Source: Dastarcus helophoroides
Lineage: Eukaryota; Arthropoda; Insecta; Coleoptera; Bothrideridae
Reading direction: 5' to 3'
Length of the DNA stretch: 64,000 nt
Assembly (NCBI GenBank): GCA_028583605.1
Contig: CM053327.1
Span: 39,328,522-39,392,521 of the forward strand
Below are positions 10,039-21,150 of this stretch, one piece after another. Below the pieces are notes generated by a model that worked only from the letters and a program-made list of their open reading frames with translations, did no database searches and was not told the DNA's origin. The first letter of the stretch is position 1; the number at the start of each line of letters is the position of its first letter. Both the position numbers and the translations under genes were made by a program.

Positions 10039-10120
10039 GTTAGAGCAACCTTTGTTCTGTTTTTTAATCTTTCTTGGTTTCAGGGGACAAGTTCTGTATT
10101 TCAATTTTTTATAGAGCAGT

Positions 10121-10181
10121 GATCTTCTTGTTTTCATGAGACCTCCCGATCACTTCTTCAGCTCAGTTTGTTATTGCAGTA
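10121..10181 (-). pseudogene. Non-LTR retrotransposon A, RNase H short island (segment 2 of 4)
   Basis: About 60 bases that read on the minus strand as AEEVIGRSHENKKITAL. They bridge the RNase H start at 12.28 kb and the part at 9.6 kb without any frame change. The island survives between the 9604-10109 element and retrotransposon B. Confidence 0.7.
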
Positions 10182-10225
10182 GCTTATTTCTTTAAAGTGG
10201 ACTTGAAAGCCATTCTGACGCTTAA

Positions 10226-10335
10226 TCAGTACCTGAAAAAAACATAAGTTATCCATATAGTTTACAGATGGATCAAAGACAGCGCATGGGACTGGAGTGG
10301 GAATTTATGACACTAACTGTAGGTTCTCTAAAGCC
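10226..10335 (+). pseudogene. Retrotransposon B RNase H, N-terminal half
   Basis: Reads FTDGSKTAHGTGVGIYDTNC then RFSKA, the first catalytic Asp block (T-D-G-S) of RNase H. The domain breaks off at about 10335 and resumes at 10971 with KKKPTVFQTEIHAIEFCTHE. Both halves are in good condition, which suggests that the interruption is the main damage. Confidence 0.85.
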
Positions 10336-10970
10336 TGCTCTTTAGCAGAATCTTAGGCATTTTCTTTGCTTTATTATCTTTCTTTGGTACCTGTTTGGCC
10401 TTCTTTAATTTGATATCTGCCAAATTGATTACTTCAGGAGTAACATCTGTTATCTTTAATTTTTGAGGCATAACAACTATTCTCTCGATGGTCATTAGTT
10501 GGGGTTTTTCACCGTTTGGCCTCTTTTGCTTCGTGGGCTTCTTTTTATATTCGTGATCAACTTTTTCCTGTCCCTTTTTCTTAAGTTGATCTACTTCTAA
10601 GTCGAGCTCTTCCAACTTTTTCAATTCATCTTTAACTGATTCTTTTTAGGTTTATTTCGCTTTGGCACCTTGGCTGCTTCTTCCACGTTTCGTGAAAGAA
10701 CGCCATTCTCCCGGAATGCAGGTTCAAGCGCTTTGAGTGCCGGCTGTTGTTCAGACTCAGCCTTAGGAGGGAATTCGATAAATCGCATTCTACTCTTGAG
10801 AAGGAATTTGGGTAATTTGCCTCTTGGGGCTACCTTTAGCTCCTTCTTTTTCTCTTCTGGTTTTTCTTCTACCGTTGATTCATCCTTCTGTACCTCTGGC
10901 TTCTTCTCAATTGTTAGTTTTTCTTCTTCTGCTACTTTCTCCTCAATTACTTCCGTGACTTCTTTCAAGG
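10336..10970 (-). pseudogene. Antisense Lys/Glu-rich coding fragment inside retrotransposon B
   Basis: The minus strand is open over about 210 codons with one frameshift near 10640. The first part runs from ALKEVTEVIEEKVAEEEKLT through a K/E/P-rich stretch to KLPKFLLKSRMRFIEFPPKA. The second contains ELKKLEELDLEVDQLKKKG and ends MPKILLKSRL. The motif PK(F/I)LLKSR appears twice, so the source protein probably has internal repeats. The composition recalls PEVK-like or coiled-coil segments of insect muscle proteins, but I do not recognise the gene. Just upstream on the minus strand is a T-rich run ending CTCCAAAG, which resembles a splice acceptor but is weak and partly belongs to the retrotransposon's A-run. 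The fragment is not retrotransposon sequence; it looks like a captured host exon or cDNA piece, now frameshifted. Confidence 0.6.
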
Positions 10971-11339
10971 CTTTGGAGAAAAAAAAAACCAACTGTCTTT
11001 CAAACTGAAATACATGCAATAGAATTCTGCACCCACGAGTGTCTTCAAAGAAACTTGAAAGGAACAAAGATCTACATTCACTCTGACAGCCAAGTGGCAA
11101 TAAAGGCTCTAAACAGCTGCATTGTCAAATCCAAACTAGTTAGAGACTATCAACAAATTCTAAAGCAACTAGCTAAACACAACAGGATCAACCTAAAGTG
11201 GGTATCAGGGCTCAAAGAAATGCAAGGAAATGAAGCTGCTGACCAACTCGCTAGAGAAGGATCTGCATCGTCATTTCTTGGACCTGAACCGGCTTTTGAT
11301 TTTTCTAAAAGTCAAATCAAGAATGAAGTTAAAAAATGA
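10971..11339 (+). pseudogene. Retrotransposon B RNase H, C-terminal half (first copy)
   Basis: Continues from 10335 with PTVFQTEIHAIEFCTHECLQ (second catalytic residue, Glu), IHSDSQVAIKAL (third, Asp), LKWVSGLKEMQGNEAADQLA (the GH motif is replaced by GL, then G-N-E-A-A-D) and FLGPEPAFDFSKS. A stop at 11337-11339 ends it. The loss of the usual His in the W-x-x-GH motif would weaken activity. The following 467 bp are a tandem duplicate. Confidence 0.85.
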
Positions 11340-12080
11340 GAAGCAAAGTCAAGAATTTCCTACTGGAGATCATATCCAGGACTACGACAGGCAAAAAGAT
11401 TCATATCTGGAACGCTTGAAAAGTCAAAGGTCTACTTAGAACTCAGCAAATCCGAATTGAGGACACCAACCGGCCTCTTAACAGGACATTGCCCTATGGG
11501 GTAACACCTCAAGCTGAAACAGACCTATGTTGCTTTTGCGCAGAAGCTACTTAGACTGCAGAACATGTCCTATGCAAGTGCGCAATGCGCTTGCACGCAA
11601 AAGGTACGTCCAACTGTCAACAAATTCTAAAGCACCTGGTTAAACACAACAGGATCAACCTAAAGTGGGTATCAGGGCTCAAATAAATAAAGGAAATGAA
11701 GCTGCTGACCAACTCGCTAGAGAAGAATCTGCATCGTCATTTCTTGGACCTGAACCGGCTTTTGATTTTTCTAAAAGTCAAATCAACAATGAGGTTAAAA
11801 AATGGAAAGCAAAGTCAAGAATTTCCCACGGAAGATCATATCCAGGACTACGACAGGCAAAAAGATTCATATCTGGAACGCTTGAAAAGACAAAGGTCTA
11901 CTTAGAACTCAGCAAATCCGAATTGAGGACACCAACCGGCCTCCTAACAGGACATTGCCCTATGAGGTTACACCTCAGGCTGAAACAGACTTATGTCGCT
12001 TTTGCGCAGAAGCTGCGAAGACTGCAGAACATGTGCTATGCAAGTGCGCGATGCGCTTGCACGCAAAAGTCACGTCCAAC
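11148..12080 (+). repeat. Tandem duplication of the retrotransposon B 3' part, period about 467 bp
   Basis: The stretch from CAACAAATTC at 11151 repeats from 11618 with about 95% similarity. It includes the GNEAADQLARE block, FLGPEPAFDFSKS, the GHCP tail and a CACGCAAAAG joint. The duplication is younger than the element. The second copy continues into the native 3' end. Confidence 0.85.
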
Positions 12081-12278
12081 TAGGATGAGCGTTCTTAGGC
12101 CCCTCAGATCCCTCAATCCCAGGTCCATAGTAAACTTCTACAAGGTTTTGAGCCTGGGAACTACATAGATCAGGGTATGCAGTATGCACAAAAGAACAAA
12201 AGATCTTCTGTGGTCGAGGCGCGAAGTGGACAAAAAGAAATACGAAATGACCCATATATAATCTAATCTAATCTACTG

Positions 12279-13190
12279 CAGTAATTTCTGGCTAAAATAC
12301 GGCTGCCAAAGTTCCCAGGTTTATGTTAAATTGATTTGCTGGTTCTTTGCAGGTTATTACCGCACCAGTACTCATCCTTGTTTTGGATTCATCTGCGACC
12401 AGACTTATCCGCTCTCTCTTTTTGGTTCTGCCTAACTGCACTTCCCTTTCTGGTGATTCTACTTGATAGGGTTTGTAAAAGTTTGATTTGTCCAATGGCA
12501 TTCTTAGCGTATGATTTGCACAGATCCGTTGGAACGTTTCTGTATGGCATGTTAATCTGGATGACTCCATTCCATATTTGTTGGTTTTTAGCCTGAAAGA
12601 TGCTGACTGTTTAGCTTGTAAGTTGCTGCCACAGGGCTTCCGCCTCCACCACCAGATGAAGTGGAGGCAGACCTAATGGTCCTTCCATGGCTGCAGTGGA
12701 CGTTGTTTGCATCGCCCCTGTTTTTATTAAGCAAGCAAACCGTTGAACCTTGTTTGAAAATGCTGTCTCTTTTTCTAGCTTTGTGTCACCATGTTAAAGA
12801 TCCGTGTGTTGTTATGGGTACTATATCCAATGGACCATCGCTGCTCTGAGTTCCCATTGTTTACCTAGCAGGCCCGTGGAGTCTTGGTAGCTTTGACAGT
12901 AGCGTTTTCAACGTGAGCACTAAAGCCATGTTTAATATCTAAAGTAAGTCCCAAATTTTCAACTTCCTTGCTCAACGAATTGTCTTGTCCTTCAAAGCCT
13001 CTTTAAGTCATCAAGATTTATTTTTTTTAGTGAATGCAACTATCGTGGTTTTTACAGGGTTCAGTGTTAGTCCCTCAGCTAGTCACCACCTTTCTGTGAT
13101 GTTCAGTGTCCGTTGCATTACTGCTAATACGGGCAAGTGTCAATAAATACATCTCCTACATTCATCATCTTCTTTTCCTTGTCTCTATTT
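12279..13190 (-). pseudogene. Non-LTR retrotransposon A, RT C-terminus and RNase H start (segment 1 of 4)
   Basis: Reading the minus strand from about 13190 gives the end of a reverse transcriptase: MQRTLNITERW, LTLNPVKTTIVAFTKK, EVENLGLTLDIKHGFSAHVE, then the characteristic VQRFACLIKTGAMQTTSTAA and GLPPLHLVVEAEA. RNase H begins with VADESKTRMSTGAVI and INLGTLAAVF, and continues after insertion B at 10181. Several stops and frameshifts are present. The RT catalytic YADD region is missing, so the copy is 5'-truncated near 13.19 kb. The combination is typical of RNase H-bearing I/R1/LOA-type elements. Confidence 0.85.
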
Positions 13191-14879
13191 CTTTTTAGAA
13201 TGACATAAGAAAGTACTTGGGGATTCTTTTAAAGATTTGCGACTATCTAAAGTTAAAAAATCCAATTTCTGCGGCGGAAGGGTTACATTTTCCACCGACA
13301 CCTCTTCGAGTCACCTTATATCAGTTAGCTTCCCACAAAAGCGAGATCTCAGCCTTCCGATAAAATTCGTATAAATGGGAGTTATGTGTATTGCTACATA
13401 AATTCCAACTTAAGAGCTTCGTCGAAACATATCCGACGCGGGCGTCTCCCTCTCAAGGAACACACCTCTTTCTCGTTCGCTATGGAAAAAGATTCGGGTT
13501 GCAGACAACAATACACGATTTCCTCGGGGCCGTCGGTCCGTTTTGATTTTTCTTTTCCACCGACGGCCGCGTCGTTTTGTACGTTGTTTGAATTTCCAAT
13601 GATTTGATCTCGTGACTTCTTCGCCTCTATAGGACTGTAATCTCGAGCGGGCCCGGTGCCAAACTTAGCAATATGGGGGGCGGCTTATCTGAACATCCGC
13701 AAGACTGACTGACCGCACAGCATGCGTAAGAGGCGCAGCAGGGAGAGTGAACGAATCTCGGTTTTCATTTAAAAAATTCATAAATTTTATTAGGCGTAAT
13801 AAAACCTTCCGGGCGATAAATTTTAAGAATAAAGTGTATTTTATTGGAGCATTCTCAGGCGATATTTTACGGTTTGTCATTTGGAAAGCTAATATAGAAA
13901 TATAAAAAGTACGAAGGTAGTTATGGGCTCCTTTAAGCGAGAATCTATATTTCCGCATAAAAATATTTTACTTTATTAGCATTGTGTAACCAATGGGGCA
14001 TAATTACAAAATAATGTTTTTCCCAGTTAACTGGAAAGAGACATTCGTGATCAAATAAAAAAATAATACCAAAAAAATTACTCCAGAGATTCAAAAAATA
14101 TTCAAAGAAGAATAGGGTAGCCCTTTAGAAGTGCTTTGTAGTTGGAAAAAGTACAAGTATTTCGACGAAGGGCCCTTGACTTAAGAATACAACATCTTAA
14201 CTATCTAACTGTTCAACGATAGAACAAGTCTAAAAATATAAAAACATAAATAATAATTATAAAATAGAAATAAATGCAAACCTTGTTTATCCAGATAAAG
14301 TATACGAGTTAATTACAAAACATTTACTTGATCATTCATCCAGATGATTAATATTTGTGAAGAAATATATGAAATAAGATCTGTAAAAGCTGGAAACAAC
14401 CCTAGAAGACAGTTTATCTCGTCTTGAATTCTCAGCGTGGAATACACCAAACAGTAATGTAAAATATCTAGGATTTGACCGAGATCTAAACTTTGAGCCT
14501 GTATGCTTAGAGCAAACATAAAGGCAGTAGAGCGTTCAAGAAACATACACGCACAAGCAACCGTCTCCAGATCTCTCCTTAATAATGTGAATGTTTTCCA
14601 ACTGAAACATATAAAGGGAAAATATCAAAACTGTTTGTCGAGCTGAAAAGCAAGTCACCATGTTCTAATAGAAGAACTCCATTTTGCATTAAATTACCCC
14701 ACGCAATATCGCAGAACACGGTTCGTATTATTTCATTTATGGCGTAATTTTAACCCCCTCATTGATACTGCAATGTTTTCGAATTGAAACATAAACAAAC
14801 AATTTTTAAATATACGTAAGTGGTATTAAAAACTTTGTATTTGTCTTTTAAGACGTAAAAGTTCTGTCTTAGTGAAGAA
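13191..14879. other. Single-copy-looking stretch, no recognisable gene
   Basis: About 1.7 kb without repeats I can detect. Part of it (13.25-13.70 kb) is richer in G+C. Small open frames at 13386-13607 (+), 13665-13958 (-) and 14313-14546 (-) match nothing I know. It could be intergenic or intronic sequence. Confidence 0.5.
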
Positions 14880-17800
14880 ATACAAACATCTACATAAGAA
14901 TCGTATTACTGTTTGGTATTAACCGAATAGGTTTGGGACTATATGATTTTAATCCTGAGCTTTTTAAACTTAAATTAGACTAATAATTAATTTCTAGCAT
15001 TAACACCGGTACTTAGGTGAATAAGTGGTCCTCAAACCTTGTCCATTTGTAGAACTCTTAAATCAGTAAGGTTTTTTTGAAGAATATATCTAAAATTAAG
15101 AGACCAATTTGCTCTTAGCGAATTACTTATTCTTTATAACGCTCCAATCTGCGAAGTATGTGGGTCTCTTTAAAAATACAAACATCTACATGAGAATCTA
15201 ATTGCTGCTTGGTATTAACTGAATAGGTTTGGGACTATATAATTTTAATCTCAAGCTTTTTGAACTTAAATTAGACTAATAATTAATTTCTAGCATTAAT
15301 ACGGGAACTTAGGTGGTCAAGTGGTCCTCAAACCTTGTCAATTTGTGAAACTCTTAAATCAATAAGGTTTTTTTGAAGAATATATCAAAAATTAAGAGAC
15401 TAATTCGCACTTAACGAATTGCTCATTCCTTATAACGCTCCAATCTGCGAAGTATGTGAGTCCTATTAAAAAGTACAAACATTTACATGAGAATCTAATT
15501 GCTGTTTGGTATTAACTGAATAGGTTTGGGACTGTATGATTTTAATCCCGAGCTTTTTGAACTTAAATTAGACTAATAATTAATTAATACGGCATTAATA
15601 CGGGAACTTAGGTGGACAAGTGGTCCTCAAACCTTGTTGACTTGTGGAACTCTTACATCAGTAAGGTTTTTTTGAAAAATATGTCTAAAATTAAGAGACC
15701 AATTCGCTCTTGGCGAATTGCTTATTCTTTATAACGCTCCAATCTGCAAAGTATGTGGGTCCTATTAAAAAGTACAAACATCTAAATGAGAATCTAATTG
15801 CTGTTTGGTATTAACTGAATAGGTTTGGGACTATATGATTTTAATCCTGAGCTTTTTAAACTTAAATTAGACTAATAATTAATTTCTAGCATTAACAACG
15901 GAACTTAGGTGGATAAGTGGTCCTCACACCTTGTCCATTTGTGGAACTCTTAAATCAGTAAGGTTTTTTTGAAGAATATATCTAAAACTAAAAGACCAAT
16001 TCGCTCTTAGCGAATTGCTTATTCTTTATAACGCCCCAATCTGCGAAGTATGTGGGTCGTATTAAAAAGTACAAACATCTAAATGAGAATCTAATTACTG
16101 TTTGGTATTAACTGAATAGGTTTGGGACTATATGATTTTAATCTTGAGTTTTTTGAACTTAAATTAAACTAATAATCAATTTGTAGCATTAATACGAAAA
16201 CTTAGGTGGACAAGTGGTCCTTAAACTTTGTCGACTTGTGGAACTCTTAAATCAGTAAGGTTTTTTTAAAAATATGCCTAAAATTAAGAGACCAATTCGC
16301 TCTTAGCGAATTGCTCATTCCTTTTAACGCTCCAATCTGCGAAGTATGTGGGTCCTATTAAAAAGTACAAACATCTAAATAGAAATCTAATTGCTGTTTG
16401 GTATTAACTGTATAGGTTTGGGACTATATGATTTTAATCCTGAGCTTTTTAAACTTAAATTAGACTAATAATTAATTTCTGGCATTAATACGGGAACTTA
16501 GGTGGACAAGTGGTCCTCAAATCTTGTCGACTTGTGGAACTCTTACATCAGTAAGGTTTTTTTTGAAAAATATATCTAAAATTAAAAGACCAATTCGCTC
16601 TTAACGAACTGCTTACTCTTTATAACGCTCCAATCTGCGAAGTGTGTGGATCCCATTAAAAAGTACAAACATCTACATGAGGATCTAATTGCTGTTTGGT
16701 ATTAACTGAAAAGGTTTGGGACTATATGATTTTAATCCTGAGCTTTTTAAACTTAAATTAGACTAATAATTAATTTCTAGCATTAACAACGGAACTTAGG
16801 TGGATAAGTGGTCCTCACACCTTGTCCATTTGTGGAACTCTTAAATCAGTAAGGTTTTTTTGAAGAATATATCTAAAACTAAAAGACCAATTCGCTCTTA
16901 GCGAATTGCTTATTCTTTATAACGCCCCAATCTGCGAAGTATGTGGGTCGTATTAAAAAGTACAAACATCTAAATGAGAATCTAATTACTGTTTGGTATT
17001 AACTGAATAGGTTTGGGACTATATGATTTTAATCTTGAGTTTTTTGAACTTAAATTAAACTAATAATCAATTTGTAGCATTAATACGAAAACTTAGGTGG
17101 ACAAGTGGTCCTTAAACTTTGTCGACTTGTGGAACTCTTAAATCAGTAAGGTTTTTTTAAAAATATGCCTAAAATTAAGAGACCAATTCGCTCTTAGCGA
17201 ATTGCTCATTCCTTTTAACGCTCCAATCTGCGAAGTATGTGGGTCCTATTAAAAAGTACAAACATCTAAATAGAAATCTAATTGCTGTTTGGTATTAACT
17301 GTATAGGTTTGGGACTATATGATTTTAATCCTGAGCTTTTTAAACTTAAATTAGACTAATAATTAATTTCTGGCATTAATACGGGAACTTAGGTGGACAA
17401 GTGGTCCTCAAACCTTGTCGACTTGTGGAACTCTTAAATCAGTAAGGTTTTTTTTAAAAAATATGTCTAAAATTAAGAGACCAATTTGCTCTTAGCGAAT
17501 TGCTTATTCTTTATAACGCTTCAATCAGCGAAGTATGTGGGTCCTATTAAAAAATACAAACATCTAAAAAAGAATCTAATTGCTGTTTGGTATTAACTGA
17601 ATAGGTTTGGGACTATATGATTTTAATCCCAAGCTTTTTGAACTTAAATTAGACTAATAATTAATTTCTAGCATTAATACGGGAACTAAGGTGGACAAGT
17701 GGTCCTCAAACCTTGTCGACTTGTAGAACTCTTAAATTAGTAAGGTTTTTTTGAAAAATATGTCTAAAATTAAGAGACCAATTTGTTCTTAGCAGATTGC

Positions 17801-18745
17801 TTATTGTTTATAACGCTCCAATCTGCCAAGTATGTGGGTCCTATTAAAAAGTACAAACATCTAAATAAGAATCTAATTGTTTTTGGTATTAACTGAATAG
17901 GTTTGGGACTATATAATTTTAATCCCGAGCTTTTTGAACTTAAATTAGACTAATAATTAATTTCTAGCATTAATATGGGAACTTAGGTGGTCAAGTGGTC
18001 CTCAAACCTTGTCAATTTGTGGAACTCTTAAATCAATAAGGTTTTTTTGAAAAGTATATCGAAAATTAAGAGACTAATTCGCTCTTAGCGAATTACTTAT
18101 TCTTTATAACGCTCCAATCTGCGAAGTATGTGGGTCCTATTAAAAAGTACAAACATCTAAATGAGAATCTAATTGCTGTTTGGTATTAACTGAATAGGTT
18201 TGGGACTATATGATTTTAATCCCGAGCTTTTTGAACTTAAATTAGACTAATAATTAATTTCTAGCATTAATACGGAAACTTAGGTGGACAAGTGGTCCTC
18301 AAACCTTGTCGACTTGTGGAACTCTTAAATCAGTAAGGTTTTTTTTAAAAAATGTCTAAAATTAAGGGACCAATTCGCTCTTAGTGAATTGCTTATTCTT
18401 TATATCGCTTCAATCTGCGAAGTATGTGGATCCTATTAAGAAGTACAAACATCTAAATAAGAATCTAATTGCTGTTTGGTATTAACTGAATAGGTTTGGG
18501 ACTATATGATTTTAATCCCGAACTTTTTTAACTTAAATTAGACTAATAATTAATTTCTAACATTAATACGGGAACTTAGGTGGACAAGTAGTCCTCAAAC
18601 CTTGTCGAATTGTAAAACTCTTAAATCAGCAAAGTTTTTTGGATGAATATAGAAAAATATATCCAAAATTAAGAGACCAATTTGCTCTTCGCGAATTGCT
18701 TATTTCTTATTACGCTCCAGTCTGTGAAGTATGTGGGTTCTATTA
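14880..18745. repeat. Satellite array, unit about 297 bp, 13 copies
   Basis: The landmark GTTTGGGACTATATGATTT recurs at 14931, 15227, 15524, 15823, 16120, 16416, 16714, 17011, 17307, 17605, 17901, 18198 and 18494, spacings of 296-299 bp. Each unit holds GTGGTCCTCAAACCTTGTC and the near-palindrome TTCGCTCTTAGCGAATTGC. Three consecutive units (15.82-16.52 kb) reappear almost identically 891 bp further on (16.71-17.41 kb), which shows a recent multi-unit duplication. There is no coding capacity. Confidence 0.95.
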
Positions 18746-20020
18746 AACGCGCATTCTTTTGTGCAAATAACGAACCTATTTACCGCAAATTTTAGGATCT
18801 AACGGATCTTAATGTTTGCTATAATCAAAAAAGTTTTCTTTGTAAAGAATTTAAAACGGTGCTTTATCAAAGACTTTTCCTAAAACATTTTTCTTCGAAT
18901 GTTACGTCTGACTTTCCGCGTCAGGCATCAATTTTTATTTCAATGTAACATTTATTGTGTTTCTGACTGCTGCTTGATAATAACTGAATACGTCTGGGGC
19001 TATGTAAATTTGAGCCTAACTTTTTTTGAAGCTATATTATGGTAAATAATTTCCATCATTAATATGGAAGTTTAGCCAGTCTATTGATAAATAAAAACGA
19101 CCAATACTTTCCAATTGACATTTTTGACCCTTACTGTGTGGAATTCTTTATATTTATAGTCAATAGACTTGATTAACGATAAATACAACAACAGGTATTA
19201 AAAATTTTACAATGTTTTTATAAATATTTGTTATGACCGGACCTGGTTACGGTTTTCAGCATCGTCGGTAGTTTTACCGGTAGTTCGTTTAGCTGTTGTT
19301 TTGCTAAAAAGCTTCATGGATCACAGACTCAATTTTTATTTAAATGCAAACAGTTATTGGTATTAATTGAGTATCTGTCTAAAGCTGTGTAAATTTAAAC
19401 CTGATTTTTTTAACTTATTTTAGACAATTTAATTTTTATCATTATTGTCTAGTTAAGCTTCACTTTTGGCCAATAAAAATCGTCAGTCAAGTCATTATTT
19501 ACTTTTTATTTAAATGCAAATATTTAGTACAATTTGGATTGCTGTTTGGTAATAACTAAATATCTGGGACTATAAATTGAACTCTGATTTTGGTTTTAAC
19601 TAAGACTAAATAATTTTCATCATTAATAGAAAAATGTTGCTAGAATATCGATGACTAGCATTTTTAAATTATCAATTTTCATTTAAATACAAACATATAT
19701 TGTAATTCAAATTGCTGCTTTGTAATCACCAAGTACATCTGAGACTATATGAATAGCATCCTGGGTTTTTTCAACTTACAATAGACTACTTTATTATCGT
19801 TATTAATGCAGAAGTTAAGCTGTATTATTGATTAATAAAATTGACTGATCATTCCCAAAATCCCAAAATTTATAAATCAAAAATAAAAAGAAGCAGCAAT
19901 CAGTGGGTCAATAAATCCAATTCGCAACGTATTTACATACATCCCGCAGGCATACATCCGCGCAGAGTATACATACACGCGGACTCATGTATGCCAGGTC
20001 AACACGAATTTTAAAAATTA
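18746..20020. repeat. Diverged relatives of the 297-bp satellite
   Basis: Blocks near 18.96, 19.33, 19.52 and 19.69 kb share words with the array: TGCTGCTTGRTAATAACTGA, GTCTGGGGCTATGTAAATT and AATAATTTYCATCATTAAT. They replace the tail of the unit with TTGATTAATAAAA and ACTGATCATTCCC. They look like an older layer of the same family. Confidence 0.65.
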
Positions 20021-20028
20021 GGTTTACC

Positions 20029-20663
20029 CAGAGACTAAATAGACTGAACCTAACACGGTAAACAGTGAAGCCAGTTGAAAGCCTGGCGAAAGCCTAGTTC
20101 CATCTAGCTCGCAATGCCCTCTTATTATTTGACAGACCTTTGCGAAGATAACATCGGTTTTTTTTAAGAAAATGGGCTGTAAATATGGGGAAGTGTATTG
20201 TGGATCATTGTTGAAACCTCAGTGAACACATTAGTGAAGGAAAATCAAGAGTTTCATTCTTTGGGTAGGTAAAAATAAAATATATAAATATTCAATTATC
20301 GGCGTGCGCGCGTCGCCATTTCACTGCAATCATGACGTGTTTACAGCACCGGCTTAACAATATTGTACACAGACGTCGCGTATTGAAAGAAAATTATTTT
20401 ACTATTAAACCAAGATGTCTTTGAAAATAGTTCTCCTGAACTTTAACCAAAAAGCACTTATAAAAATTATCCTATTGGTCCAAAAGCCCCTAATTCTAAA
20501 GTTTCATCTAAATTGTTAGAACCGTTACGTGGCAAGTATTTATAAATTTTACTTAATCCGACCATATCAAAGAGTAGTGGAATGCACCTCCCCACTTCCC
20601 CGGATTTTAGCTTCAACTGTACGCATGAGACAACATTGAAACGTTCAGTCTATTTAGTCTCTG
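20029..20663. mobile_element. MITE with 8-bp target duplication (hAT- or P-like)
   Basis: The ends are CAGAGACTAAATAGACTGAA and its reverse complement, about 22 bp. They are flanked by identical GGTTTACC (20021-20028 and 20664-20671). A paralogous uninterrupted site exists near 22.22 kb, where the flanks join as AAATAAGATTTACCTTGTG. Eight-base duplications point to the hAT or P superfamilies. The 635-bp interior has no transposase. Confidence 0.88.
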
Positions 20664-20671
20664 GGTTTACC

Positions 20672-21150
20672 TCATGTAGAACCCACCCCGTATCTAGAAC
20701 ACGTGTAGCCCACAAGGACCACCCGCAGATACTTGCGCCGTCGTCCAGTACGTATTCCAATCCCCAAGATATCATGACTTGCTTCAGCTTAACCGATTAC
20801 TCACCTTGCTGCCAAATTATGTTACTTTTAAGCCGCCTCAACTTACCTCGATGTCATAAAATCACGCTCACTGCGAACAAGGTGAAAATCATCCAAACCA
20901 ACCGATACAGCGTTAAAGCGTCGGTATCGACGTTTTGTTCTCATTTTCTTCCGCTGCAGCGGCCGCCAAAGGCTAAGCAATTTGGATAGTTGAGATCGGA
21001 ATTCGTTTTTCATGAAATAACGTAATTAAGATTAGAGTCAAAAAGGAGGAGCAAGCCGGAACTGCCGGCTGGATCTTTCCGGTCACTTATTTCATACTGG
21101 AGTTTAATCCGTTCAGAAGTTAACTAACTTATAATACAACTAATTACCAT
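20672..21150. other. No recognisable gene
   Basis: The first 90 bases are the right flank of the split site that is intact near 22.22-22.31 kb. The rest is single copy. An open frame of 135 codons (20582-20989) starts inside the MITE and crosses its edge, so it cannot be an old gene. Confidence 0.5.

Larger units (their letters stand above)
9604..10109. mobile_element. Composite short element with tRNA-like segment and inverted ends
   Basis: It is flanked by an exact 11-bp target duplication TATAGAGCAGT (9593-9603 and 10110-10120). Near its ends are inverted repeats of about 68 bp (TTGAAATACAGAACTTGTCC near 9638, its complement near 10085). Inside lie a tRNA-like stretch (A box near 9783, B box 9830-9840) and two hairpins of the form CTGAAGA-stem-GAAAC (9716-9743, 10009-10036). 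A second, reversed copy is at about 35785-36215. A tRNA-derived promoter and an 11-bp duplication fit a SINE-like element mobilised by target-primed reverse transcription. The inverted ends are unusual for a SINE. Confidence 0.7.
10182..12272 (+). mobile_element. Non-LTR retrotransposon B, 5'-truncated, plus strand
   Basis: A second RNase H-type non-LTR retrotransposon lies inside retrotransposon A in the opposite orientation. The flanks TTATTGCAGTA (10171-10181) and CTACTGCAGTA (12273-12283) look like an 11-bp target duplication with two transitions. It starts just upstream of the RNase H domain and ends in short TAATC repeats (12258-12272), a simple-sequence tail of the kind seen in I/R1-type elements. 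It contains an antisense insert (10336-10970) and an internal tandem duplication of about 467 bp. Confidence 0.75.

Noticed and set aside
10670..11008. 112-codon plus-strand Ser/Phe-rich frame
   Set aside because: It is the antisense shadow of the Lys/Glu-rich fragment on the minus strand.
14880..18745. Regularly spaced repeats considered as a CRISPR array
   Set aside because: Units are 297 bp with no unique spacers, in eukaryotic DNA without cas genes. It is a satellite.
20171..20275. Short frame near a GGTAGGTA donor-like site, considered as a THAP-type exon of a P-like element
   Set aside because: Only two cysteines and a frame break; too little to claim a domain.
20582..20989. 135-codon plus-strand open frame
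   Set aside because: It begins inside the MITE and continues into the flank, so it cannot predate the insertion, and it matches nothing.
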